Of a DNA stretch of 45,857 bases, positions 34,201 to 44,540 are shown in pieces. Every line of letters begins with the position of its first letter. Position 1 is the first letter of the stretch. The notes below the pieces were generated by a model that saw only the letters and a list, made by a program, of their open reading frames with translations, had not been told where the DNA came from and did no database searches. The translations under genes were made by a program, and so were the position numbers. Source of the stretch: Polytrichum commune (lineage: Eukaryota; Streptophyta; Polytrichopsida; Polytrichales; Polytrichaceae). Where the stretch lies: assembly GCA_950295325.1 (NCBI GenBank), contig OX485809.1, forward strand, positions 33,868,144-33,914,000, given 5' to 3'.

Positions 34201-34330
34201 AAGCCGACTTAACTTACCGCTCTCTCTTTTTTTGCAGGAGATTTATCAGACTGTTGCCCTTGAGAAACGGATCAGCCTTCTTAAATTGTGCAATCCAGCA
34301 TTAAAGCAGACCAGACCAAATCCCTGCAAG
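34201..34330 (+). other. Exon-like segment after a strong splice-acceptor sequence
   Basis: CTCTCTTTTTTTGCAG ending at 34238 is a textbook acceptor. The next bases read open as EIYQTVALEKRISLLKLCNP and on to PNPCK before a possible GT-poor end. It resembles a stray or captured exon; no family recognised and no matching donor or partner exon found. Confidence 0.25.
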
Positions 34331-34429
34331 TGCAAATCTCGCCTACAGTTTTGTTTTGATTCGTCTTGTTTTGTTTTGTTTTTTTACATCCACTCGCACA
34401 TCAGCTTCTACACATGAAAGCACATAACA

Positions 34430-35240
34430 CGGGGATGATGTCACGACATTACGCCTCTGGATGAAGCATCCAACCTGCCGAATGCTACATTCCTGAACCT
34501 CCTCGTTCCCCTCGCCGGCTTGACATCTGCGAGATGTCAAGAGCCAGCCAATCTTTGAAGACACGAAGTTCAAAGATGAGCAGGAGAAGAAGCCTTCGGA
34601 GGCGGGAGGGCATGAGGAGTGCGGGAAGGCAGCAGCATTTCCGCCCTGCAATCCATCCCACCTCAAGTGCGGGGGGGGACTCATGTGAGCGAAAGGTAAG
34701 GGAGCAGTACCTTCCCCTTCACATGGAACTTTGGAAAGATTCGGGCCGACTTCTTGGATGATTCGTGTTTCCCTCCGCATTCGTATTATCCGCATCCATA
34801 TTCCCGGATTAAGTTAGGCCATCCGAGTCCGCCCCTTCCCCACCCACCTCCCTCCCCGCTTATTAATGGCTGCCGCGCTTGGGAAAATCGTGAAGAGGGA
34901 TATATTTATCCCATACGACAGCTAGGCTGCGGACTGCGGAAGCTTGAAACTGGGTGCTCCCCTTGCCAAATATGCGCGGGATGTCCCGCTATGGGCCCGA
35001 CCTCCCCTCCAACCAGGGAGCAACCGTCGCCGCCTCCCGCGCTGCTCTCGCTCACGAGTCCAATTAGCCCAGCCCGCCACTTCATGATCATGAGCAGCTC
35101 CGTCATCTCCTCGCAGCACACTTGCAACATTTTCAAACTCTTCATCAGCTCCCCAACACATTCAAACTTGGGTGATCGAGTCATGCAGCGTCACGGGCGC
35201 CGGATGCGAACTCATGCAATTCCCTGAGTCTCATTCTAAC
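34430..35240. other. GC-rich unassigned stretch upstream of the phytocyanin gene
   Basis: Distinctly more GC-rich than the DNA on either side, with open frames on both strands (for example 34795-34343 and 35184-34906 on minus, 34754-35227 on plus). The minus frame at 35184-34906 starts with a helix-like stretch (FECVGELMKSLKMLQVCCEE) and then becomes Gly/Ser-rich. It could be promoter or leader sequence of the minus-strand phytocyanin gene, about 0.8-1.5 kb upstream, or exons of an unrecognised gene. I cannot decide. Confidence 0.3.
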
Positions 35241-35339
35241 CCCACCAGCAGGCTCTTGTTCAGATGCTTCCGGGTGGTGAGGTGGTCACTTAGACAACTC
35301 TTGATTTGGCGACTCTTCTTATGAGGACACATATGTTTG

Positions 35340-35660
35340 AGTGGTACCTTTGTGACTTGGTGTGATTCCCAACACAAACACCAAAACTACATGTATTTGA
35401 AAGAGATTGCATTGCATGCTCAAAGTGTGATAATCGACATGATTGGGAAAGGGGGGTTTATATGACCATTTAATGAGCATGAGAACCTTCAATTTGATGA
35501 TGAATAAGATGTTCATATAAGCTTCAGAAACTATGAGGAAAGTGACTACGACCTCGATTTGGATTTGCATATCATCTTGTACGAGTCGTGTGTTTTGTAC
35601 CTTATGAGAAGTGGGCTAGTTGGGAAAAGTTAACCATTTAAGACCCATCCACCTTAGTCG
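35340..35660 (+). repeat. Dispersed repeat, copy 2 (copy 1 at 3985-4490)
   Basis: Direct-orientation counterpart of the repeat near 4 kb, sharing ACCATTTAATGAGCATGA, AATAAGAT, CTTCA, TTTGGATTTGC and CCATTTAAG in order. It lacks the longer spacer of copy 1 and so is shorter. Confidence 0.6.
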
Positions 35661-35664
35661 TTTT

Positions 35665-36560
35665 GATAGACATAATTGATTGCTCATCCACGACATATGT
35701 AGACATTCGTTACAGCCCGTAGTGGGGCGACATGTCTATAATATCCAGCGTAGTGGTGATCATGCCACGAAGGTTGTGCGTTGCGGTCTATATTCGATGT
35801 TTCCGTCTCCAATAAGGATGTGACATGTCAACAATATTTTGGAGGGTTGGCACTTCGTAGACATAACTGGTTGCTCATCCAAGAGCAACATATGGATTAT
35901 GGGAACATATTTTCATTGATAGAGACATGATATCATCCATTTTTCACGAATTTCGTTCACAAGCTTAGTAGTCATGGATTGATAATCGGCTCGAGTAGGT
36001 GGATGACTTGCTACTTCCGTATTCTTCATCCACTCTCCTCTCGTTGGTTACATAGTCCATAACAGATGGTTCATTCATACTTTCCAGATTTTGTCCATGA
36101 GCTTATCAATGATGACTAATAATCAACTCAAGCAAGCGGATGACTCTCCTATCAATGGTAATGTATTTTGTAGCAATTACCATCTCAAATCTCGTTCACA
36201 TGTCGTGTCTTCATTGGACACAAGCACCACGAATATAAGTTGTAGCAAGCAACCCTCGCGACATGGTGAGAGTTAAGCTTGATATCATACACGTGTTGCC
36301 TTGGTATGGGCTGTAGTAATGTTCCTTGTGACTAATATCTACTACATAACCGATTGCTTATCCACAAATCAAAAGGTTATCAAAATTTGTCATGGTTCCT
36401 CATCTATGGAGTTGCAATATCACCCATAATTCTCAAATTATGTCCATGAATGGATTTGTTAATATCTACAATAAACATAAGTAGGTGGATGACTTGCTGC
36501 CCCCATGGCTCATCATCCACTCCTCTCGTTGGTTATCTAGTCCATATTTGATCATGCTAT
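35665..36560 (+). repeat. Degenerate direct repeats
   Basis: ACATAA, then GATTGCTCATCCA and variants, occur near 35668, 35860 and 36345. A longer unit with TTTGTCCATGA or equivalent, then GTAGGTGGATGACTTGCT, CATCCACTC and CTCTCGTTGGTTA, occurs around 35945-36060 and again at 36440-36545, with a partial copy at 36090-36145. Period is about 470-490 bp. This looks like tandem decay of one longer repeat. No protein recognised. Confidence 0.6.
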
Positions 36561-39189
36561 CCAAACCTCATTGGAGGTACCTAATGTTATCAACGTTGGT
36601 TAATTACATTTCCATTTTTCTCAATTCAAATCGTCCACTACACGGTTAATGGTATTTAAGGTCATTTGTTGTCCAAAGTAGCAAAGTACTACATATTTTT
36701 ATTGTGACTATAAGTTATACTAAGTGAAGATGTCAACGTTCTATAATGTCCAAACACCCAATTTGACATTTGTTGGCATTAGTGTACATAGTACACATAT
36801 GGGAAAGTTTTTTTTGTTTCCCCCTCTAGTGTGTACATTTTAAAAGGTTGTTACAAATTTAGAAGTTTAGGAAGATGTTAAAAAATTGGTCCCTAACATT
36901 TAGAGGGTTAAAAATGACAATATTTGCGCTAGTTCCATCCAATTTACCTTCTTTCATGCACATGACGTGTGTTTTAGGGCATATTATTATTATGAGTTAT
37001 ATCTTATGGATGGAAACATGTTCAATGAATTTCTCATTGGAAAGTAACTATGGATTATATATGTAATAAAGGCCTATTTATATCATGATTAATATTTTTG
37101 GTATAGAAGTGGAAGCATTTTTCACATTAAACTGAAAAAAATAAGTATAAATACTTGAGTTCGTTTTCTAGCCTACTATTAGTATGTCTACATTTGTGTT
37201 TATGGATGTATTCATACACAAAGAATATGTTCGGGTTGCCAAACCTAGAAATTGTGAAGCCCACTGACGGTTGTGCACAACAACTATCTTCCAATCATCA
37301 TTTTTTGCCTTCATAATATCCCTACCACTTCACATATCCACTAACAACATAGGGACTGCAATAATCAATGTTGCCAAACTATTGTTTATGTTGTGTATGC
37401 TCCCATGCATCCCAATTTGTCATTTTTCCATAGATCCTTGCATATTCATGGCACCCTCTAGCGCTCCAACCTACCTAAAATCAACCCTACTCCAAGAGCG
37501 AGTGTTGTGGGTGCTATGAGTTGTTTACAAAGCCCACTCTCGAGGTGATCTTGGGGTGTGACTATACATAATTCTTGATAGTTGACAAGGAATACTAATA
37601 CACATGTAGTAGGCACCTGAAAATTTGCAATTACGAATCCCTACACTTGACATAGGAGGTGTTGCATCTTCCCAAGCTAATTGTGGCCCCTAGGAATCGA
37701 ACCCAACCCATGTCAAAACTAGCAAAACACATTGCCACCATGGCACCTAAACTCAAGGTATTTGCATGACCACACAACACTCTAATAGACAAACTTTAAC
37801 CAATGGAAACCCCCCCCCCCTTCCCCTAGCGTAGATACTAAAAGGACCACCTCCAACAAAAGACAATAGTACTAGTCCCATATTTTTGCCATGTAAACTT
37901 GTTCTAGGTTCACATATGAACTCTCATCTATGAAGCATTTTTTATTCACGCCAACACAAGTTGTCTATCTCTCTCCCCAAATGAGCATCTTCACTACCGC
38001 CATGGCTAGCCATGGATTGGAAGTTGTGCTTTGGCCTTTGCACACTACATATATGGGCCTAACTATGCAATGGGAGATCGCTTGAAGTGTATCATGTTTT
38101 TGTGCAAGTGTAATTATCTCCTCTCCCATCATGTCCCTCTACCTCGTGGGATTTGGAAATACACCGTTTATGGCATTGAGTGTCACTTGCTATTGGAAAT
38201 TATGCAAGGCTATAACTTCTCCCTATAAATTTCATTTGTTACCAACAAAGGTTAAGTAAGTTGTATGGACACCAGACAACATAAAAGACTGTACTTGTTA
38301 AAAAGTTACATTCTTAGCACCCAAAAAAATTGTAGAATTGCATAACTCCGGATAGTATGTGACAATAAATACCACAAATGGTGTAGTTTTACAACAATGC
38401 ACCTTGTCATCATCTTTAGTGCCGCCATGTTGCTCACATGTTCAAGTGTGGCCATCCATGGTCAATGTAGGCAAGCATGTTAACATGAAAGAAAAATAGA
38501 CTGTGATATTGTTGTAAAATATGGCATTGCTTCTTTTTCGAGTTGGTCCAAGTCCATATGTAAACCTGAAATGAGCATTACAAGAATTATAGGGCCCCCA
38601 AATACTACTACCTCGTTTCAGAGGTGAACACCTTGAATTGGCAAGGACAAGTTGCTCTTGCATTCTTGAAGGCCACTTGTCCAAAACCCATACTGAGTGC
38701 ACTTCCCCTTCAAGATCTAAAATCCAATGCATATGTTCACTTCCCCTTGTAAATAAACAATTGATTGGGATTTCATTCCCGAAGTGAAACCGCCAATAAA
38801 GCATGTAATTAACTTGGAAGTCAAAAACATAACAAAATCCTCATTAGCATTGAGAACCCTGCAATTTATGTGAATTATCATTGAAAAGGTCTTCGTTGTT
38901 CTACAATGAAACTTAAAGTAGTGTGATATTCTAAGTTCATTTACTTTATAATGATTTAGCTAACTCCTTCTACTTGCACAAGTATTCATACACGTTCAAA
39001 CTAATTAAGTGTGATTAAATCTAATTCGGCGTATTAAGCATAATTGAATGTAATGAGCATATTAAGCATAATCGGAGCTGATGAAAACGATAACTACTAA
39101 GTGGAAGATATCATACAATAGCTATTTTAGTGTTATTGCTATCATCGAGCCTACAGCATATCCGTTGCAGTTACAATAGCTGTTTAGTG
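36561..39189. other. No gene seen; repeat-derived intergenic DNA
   Basis: A segment near 36715-36760 (GATGTCAACGTTCTATAATG, TCCAAACACC) recurs near 41668-41700. A run of C lies at 37811-37821. The 120-residue minus-strand frame at 38442-38804 and the 82-residue plus frame at 37271-37519 show no family features. Confidence 0.4.
37690..37745 (-). repeat. Probable tRNA-derived SINE head with perfect B box
   Basis: On the minus strand TGGTGGCAATG (37740-37730) matches the pol III A box at all but one position, and GGTTCGATTCC (37703-37693) matches the B-box consensus exactly, 26 bases further on. No full tRNA cloverleaf can be formed, which favours a SINE over a tRNA gene. The body and 3' end were not delimited. 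Confidence 0.4.
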
Positions 39190-39835
39190 TTGTCAATTGT
39201 GTCATGTCTCTCTCCATGTCTCTCATCAATTGTTCACATTGGCATATGGATCGACAACCCTGTCATGTTTGTGTTTTGGCAGTGATGTTTGTGGGCAAAT
39301 TTATGAGCAATATCAATCACAAATTGAAGAGTCACTGCACAAGTAGTTATCTCTCCAGTGTGCCAATCGTGTTGTCACGGTCGTATTTTGGCAGTGTTGT
39401 TTGTGGGAAAATGTATGAGCAATATCAATCACAAATTGAAGAGTCACTGCACAAGTAGCTATCTATCCAGTGTGCCGATCGTTTTATCACAATCGTAATT
39501 TGGCAGTGATGTTTGTGGACAAATTTATGAGCAATATCAATCACGAATTGAAGAGTCACTGCACAAATAGCTATCTATCCAGTGTACTGATCGTGTTTCG
39601 GCAGTGATGTTTGTGGGCAAATTTATGAGCAATATCAATCACAAATCGAAGAGTCACTGCACTGAGTCGCTATCTATCCAGTGTGCCAACTGTGTCCTGT
39701 GTCTCTCTCTCTCTCAGTCGCTTGTCAAATGTTCACATCAGCACAAGGATTGACAGACCAGCAGGGATCGTATTTGGGCAGTGATTTATGAGCAGTTTCA
39801 ATCACAAGCTGAAGAGCCACTCTGACAAATTTGAC
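39190..39835 (+). repeat. 112-bp tandem repeat array (four units plus a degenerate fifth)
   Basis: Units start at GGCAGTGATGTTTGTGG-type sequence near 39278, 39390 and 39502 (spacing 112 bp each), 39600 (98 bp later, with a small deletion) and 39777 (177 bp later, after a CT-rich insertion). Each contains ATGAGCAATATCAATCAC and GAAGAGTCACTGCAC, then TATCCAGTGTGCC. The lead-in at 39200-39270 (GTCATGTCTCTCTCC, TTGTTCACATTGGC) is repeated before the last unit near 39690-39750, so there is a higher-order unit. The open frame over the first units is a product of the repeat. Confidence 0.9.
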
Positions 39836-40259
39836 ACCCACATTGCATGCTCGGTCTTGTCAAACGATCTTGTATCACAAAAGATCACAATTATCCAACG
39901 CTTTTTGCAGAACTGTCGCAAAGATGAATTGGAGATATGAGAGGCCAAGCCGACATGATATAACCACCACTGTTAATTCCTCACGTATTCCTCCAGTGTA
40001 TGTTTAAAGAATATCAATTGTGTTACCTTAGAGCGTCTTAGATGCCGTACAACATGCACAAAACATATATTTGAACCACATATTTTCATTGTAGCTAATT
40101 GTGCTAAAAATGGTTGTATCTAAAACTAACACATTCATCAAGTACACTTTTTATATTTTTGGCGTATATCTTCATGTAATTAAAGATGTGGGTAGACATA
40201 CTAGATTTGAGTGCCTTTGGATGCAAACACATAATAAATAAATAACCAACGTCATGCAA

Positions 40260-40465
40260 TCCGAAGTGAATTTGAGCTTGACGGTCCCACCCTGCTCAAG
40301 AATCCAGGGTGGGGTTTACGACCTACCTTGCAGTGGGTGGGTTCTTGGCTTCCTACCTACCCAGATAGTTTTTTCCATCACGTAGAGAGAAGATTTCACA
40401 GCGGGAGTCGAATAGCCAACCACTCCATTTGGAAATGGGTACCTCTCCACTATCACGGTGCAAAC
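40260..40465 (-). repeat. Possible SINE or other short repeat
   Basis: Minus strand: GATAGTGGAGAGG near 40455-40443 is A-box-like and GGCTATTCGACTCCCGC near 40416-40400 overlaps a B box with two mismatches. The body then contains a moderately GC-rich stretch. Evidence is box resemblance and spacing only. Confidence 0.25.
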
Positions 40466-41169
40466 ACATATTTAACATATTCTTCAACAAAGTGATATAT
40501 GACTATAATTTTCCGTTCTCCTTGACATGATAATTTCCTCAAGGACGTGTCAAATCCAAAAAAATTATTCCACCATGGAAAGATAGCAGTTACCTAACAT
40601 CAAAGAGACACTTCATCCACGCTCACTTCCTCATGATATTGATATTTCATTCCTATTCGTATCTTTAAATACTGAAAATAATTAACACACAAAAACACAA
40701 TATCAAGACTTGGTGAGGACTTGTGGAGATTTGATATATATACAAGTTGCACAGTGAACCTCTTAGACCTTAAACGTTATAAGTTCCAAGAGGCCGGTTC
40801 TAGGTCTGAAGGTGTCAATCAAAGCTGTCGTAACTTACTTTTTGGCATTTCATGTTGGAATATTCTATTAATGACCCCACTCAAATGTATCATATGTATC
40901 AATTGCATTCTTTTTATCGGAAGATACATATATGTACAAAGAAATAGCAAGGCATTTGCATTTGTGTACGTGACCTAGTTCCAAACACATAGCACACACA
41001 CCTAATCACAATTGTTACATATCATTGTAAGTAGGTTGTGTTATATTTTGAGATAGGTTGTGCTAAGTATAGCTTTAATCTTATACACCTAGTGCTATAG
41101 AGATTGTTGAGGGCTCGTGTAAACGCTTCTATGTTAGAGAGTATGTTGGTGTTGAGGATTTTTTAATCA

Positions 41170-41400
41170 GTTGGTTTTAGGGCAGTGTCCACAAAGCTTT
41201 TTAGGCATGATCGGTCAAAATCCTAGTGTTTCCAAGACCATTCGGTTACATATTATGAACTTTCATGTTTTCTTTAATAATTTGAGGTGTATATTCTCCT
41301 AAAATGATGGGTAATTTTCATGAAGTCTTGAACTTCAACAAGTTATTTCTCAAACTCAACCAGTTCATCTATAACAAGCACTCGGTTGTCCCCGTTCATT
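41170..41400 (+). repeat. Dispersed repeat (family with 43520-43780 and 27075-27165)
   Basis: Shares with 43520-43780, in order and orientation: CGGTCAA, ATCCTAGTG, TCGGTTACAT, GAGGTGTAT or AAGGTGTAT, CTTCAAC and AGTTATTTCTCAAACTCAAC, then AGTTCATC. Sequence divergence is moderate. Transposon class unknown. Confidence 0.7.
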
Positions 41401-41944
41401 GTTGTTGGGAATGTCCACCTTCAGTGCATGTTGGTTGATAAGTGTTCATATTTATTGTTATAAATAGCAATGCTATGACAAACAACACGCAATGAAGGAG
41501 GATTGCTCTATAAAAGCATACATCCGTGTTAAAAACTTGCTGAACATAAGTTTGTGGCCGTTTAATTTCAAATCTCACTACACTAACTATGATATTTAGT
41601 GTGACTTAGTGTTCGGAGTTACATGTTCCTATATCTTTTTACTATTAATGGACTTTTTTTGCCAAGTAAAGATGTTAATGTTCTATAGTGTCCAAATAAC
41701 CAATTCAACCATGGTTGGTAAAAAAATGAGATGCACGGTAAATAATTATAACATTGCGTAATTCCAAATAGCGAGCCACATTAAATATCATATTTAGTGT
41801 AGTCTAATTGAGGGCCTTCAAACATAATTTTGGTGTCAAAATATCTTATATGAGTAATCTTCTACAAGCATTCTAGATATTCCAAGACCTTTTCATTGGA
41901 TGAATGAGAGGTACACTTCTTTGCAACACCCGTGACGGTGGTCA

Positions 41945-42070
41945 TCAAATGTTCACATCGGCACGTGGATTGGCAATCCAACCTAATCATATTTGTGTGG
42001 TGATATTGTCGCTATAAGTACGTGACCAATTTCAATCGCAAACGAAAGAGTCATTGCACAAGCTAAAACT
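41945..42070 (+). repeat. Dispersed single unit of the 112-bp array family
   Basis: AAATGTTCACATCGGCAC, GTGGATTGGCAATCC, then TTTCAATCGCAAACGAAAGA, GTCATTGCACAAG follow the order of the array unit at 39.2-39.8 kb. Further single, diverged members lie at 42828-42870 and 43918-44035. Confidence 0.65.
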
Positions 42071-42340
42071 AAGGTAGCCGACGCATTCCCGACCACCACC
42101 CCATTTCTCATCTTAGGCCAACCTATTTTTGTGCATCAAAATAACAATTTTCCTCATTGCTAACACATCATGGGTGAAATCCAACTTAGCCAAATGTCAA
42201 TGGCTAAGTTGACATCTAGGTTTAGATTGCAAGCATATTTAGTTGCCCACAATTATCGATTACGATATCAAACATTCTTCATTTTATAACCAATCAGTGA
42301 TTGGAAAGAGAGTATCCTATATCACGAGTATAGGTTGAAG

Positions 42341-42655
42341 AGATTAGAGTTATCCATTAATTCAACCATAGTTTTGGTCGAGAGTTGGTTGTTATTGCAT
42401 ACATAACTTTCCATGTTTGGTAAGTTTTGGGTGCATGCTTGGAGACGGTGTGGAAGTGTGAGTGAAGGACATTCCATATCGGCTCATTGGGGACCAAACG
42501 CCCTTGATGAACCGATATAGAAAATTATGTGTTCAAACCTCCACAACGACTCCAAGCATGTGCTGAAAACCTACCAAACATGGAAAGTATTGTATGGAAA
42601 GCAACCAACTCCCAATCAAAGCTCATGTTGAATTAATGGATAACTCTATTATCCA
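42341..42655. mobile_element. Foldback element, 315 bp with arms near 125 bp
   Basis: TAGAGTTATCCATTAATTCAAC, GAGAGTTGGTTG, AACTTTCCATGTTTGGTA and GCATGCTTGGAG on the left have reverse complements in matching order on the right (CTCCAAGCATG, TACCAAACATGGAAAGT, CAACCAACTCCC, TTGAATTAATGGATAACTCTA). Centre about 50 bases, itself with a small ATATCGG/CCGATAT palindrome. No coding. Target duplication not resolved. Confidence 0.82.
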
Positions 42656-43004
42656 CTAAGAAAATTCATAATCGTTTGGTTATTGCGAAACACAGTTTGA
42701 AAAGAAGAAAAATGAATTGCTTCTTCTTTCTGTTTCTCTACGTTGGGAATTTTTTTTCTCTAATCATACCTAAACCACATATATACTAAAATTGCTTAAT
42801 TGGTCAGGAACGAGGCAACCACCTTACATGGCCAATCTCAATCACAAACTAAAGAGTCATTACACAATATGACACACACTTTACACATCAAACTTGTCAA
42901 TTGATTAGGTATCACGGGAATCCAAAGCCTTGACATGACCCTCACGAAGGTGAATTGGAGATATAAAAAGCCAAGCCTACATGCAAATATAACCACCACT
43001 CTTA

Positions 43005-43404
43005 GGGTGAGTTTCCATGTAGGCCACTCGCCCACTAAATTCTATGTCATAGTGGATTGGAGGTGTTCGCATGTAGTTAAGCACAAGCCACCATCCAACC
43101 ACATTCTCGCAGTCTGCTAGAATATGGAGGGCCGTGGACATAGGCCATTAGACTTCCATATGCTCGCTGAAGAATTTCAAACCTGCAAGTGACTGTCACC
43201 GAAGTATTGAAAGACTACGTTTAGGAGGAAAAGGAGGTTTTAACTTGGAGGAGAAGGCTAGAAGGTGGGCCCGGATTTGAGAAGATGGGAGTAGCTAGTT
43301 GGCACATACAAACCCCACCCCACCACTTTCCCTCTACATTTGGACAAGTATGTCCTTATTCACACTACAATCCGGTGGGCAAACGGCCTAATGGAAACTC
43401 ACCC
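43005..43404 (+). mobile_element. Harbinger/Tourist-like MITE, copy B (400 bp), intact TTA target duplication
   Basis: Starts GGGTGAGTTTCCATGTAGGC and ends with the inverted counterpart (GGCCTAATGGAAACTCACCC). Flanked on both sides by TTA (43002-43004 and 43405-43407), the TWA target preference of PIF/Harbinger. The interior matches copy A at 5815-6206 along its length. Its left flank lies inside a dispersed repeat (ATAACCACCACT, also at 39960 and 44060), so it inserted into older repeat DNA. Confidence 0.88.
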
Positions 43405-43519
43405 TTAATCATCTAGTATACCTACTCACCCTTAATCCTCTAGTGTAACTAATTCACCATGCACTATCCACAATTTGATGCCACATATATAATCACAATT
43501 TTGTTTATATGATGTACAA

Positions 43520-43780
43520 TTTGAGATAAGTTGTCTTCAGCACTGCCCGGGAAGTTTTGGGCATATATAGTCGGTCAAGATCCTAGTGATTCTAAATCCA
43601 ATCGGTTACATGTTGACATCGTCCGGTTTTGCTTCATTCATTTAAGGTGTATTCTTCTATAGATTCTTCTAAAATGATCGGTAATTCTCCAGAAGTCTCC
43701 AACTTCAACCGGTTATTTCTCAAACTCAACCGGTTCATCAGCAACTAACCACCGGTGCTTCCCGAGCAGTCCTTAGACTG
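43520..43780 (+). repeat. Dispersed repeat, second large copy
   Basis: Counterpart of 41170-41400; here the ACCGGTT motifs are better preserved (AACCGGTTATTTCTCAAAC, CTCAACCGGTTCATCAGCA), suggesting the ancestral form. Confidence 0.7.
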
Positions 43781-43917
43781 GTATAAAATATAACATAGGC
43801 CATAGAAAATACATTGGTGCTGTTATGAACATTCGACTTCATTGCTTGTTGGCAAACTGGCAAGCATATTTAACTCCAATAAAGTACTATTATATTACTA
43901 TGAAGTTTGACCGTGAC

Positions 43918-44098
43918 CATCAAATATTCGCAGCGGCAGCCAGATTGGCAGTAGGCTGGCATGGCCATATTTGTATGGTAATGTTGGCAGCCAAAATTAT
44001 GAACAATTTCATTCACAAACTGAAGAGTCGTTGCACAGTGTCATTTGACCTACATGCAGATATAACCACCACTGTTAATTCCTCCACTATTACTTCCT
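43918..44098 (+). repeat. Dispersed, diverged unit of the 112-bp array family
   Basis: Contains AATATTCGCAGCGGCA, AATGTTGGCAGCC, ATGAACAATTTCATTCAC and GAAGAGTCGTTGCAC, then ATATAACCACCACTGTTAAT, the same order as the end of the 39-40 kb region. Confidence 0.6.
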
Positions 44099-44418
44099 TC
44101 ACTCACCGTACACTCGCCCTAAGGTTGACGCCATATAATTGACGACAAAGCTATGTAAGAATTGGAAGATTGCATGCTTTACCAATATTTGTTCAAATAC
44201 AAAGATGCAATCTTGAAGTCTTGCTTTGGGGGAGAAACCGCATGCAAATAACATGATATAATAGGTCTTACTCTTGAGTAGAGTAGAGACGTCTATTGCT
44301 GATAAGGACCCCATTCGGAATCTATAGGGTGCCATAACTTTGATCACGTTGGGACGAATTTCAATGTGTTTTTTTTTGTGAGTGGTTAAAACAAGGTTCC
44401 ATGTTTCAGGGTTTCTAA

Positions 44419-44540
44419 GGTTATTTTCCATGTAGGCCACTTCGCCCACCATGTTCTAGTGAAAATGCAAATGCCACCGTGTGGAATCTACATCTCCACT
44501 AGAACTTGGTGGGTGAAGTGGCCTACATGGAAACTAACCC
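44419..44540. mobile_element. Minimal Harbinger MITE, 122 bp, TAA target duplication
   Basis: Nearly all terminal repeat: TTCCATGTAGGCCACTTCGC and CACCATGTTCTAGTG on the left have reverse complements on the right (CACTAGAACTTGGTG, GAAGTGGCCTACATGGAAAC). Flanked by TAA at 44416-44418 and 44541-44543. Termini relate to copies A and B (CCATGTAGGCC), but the interior is missing, leaving a roughly 25-base centre. Confidence 0.85.

Noticed and set aside
34343-34795. 150-residue minus-strand frame in the GC-rich stretch
   Set aside because: Not accepted as a gene: no recognisable domain, its end is low-complexity and Lys/Arg-rich, and frames are open on both strands.
37693-37703. tRNA gene at the perfect B box
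   Set aside because: No acceptor stem or anticodon arm can be formed around it; a SINE fits better.
37811-37821. Poly-C run, and poly-G at 44880-44890
   Set aside because: Simple homopolymers; no associated structure found.
39190-39835. CRISPR-like array
   Set aside because: Units are contiguous 112-bp copies without unique spacers, in plant DNA.
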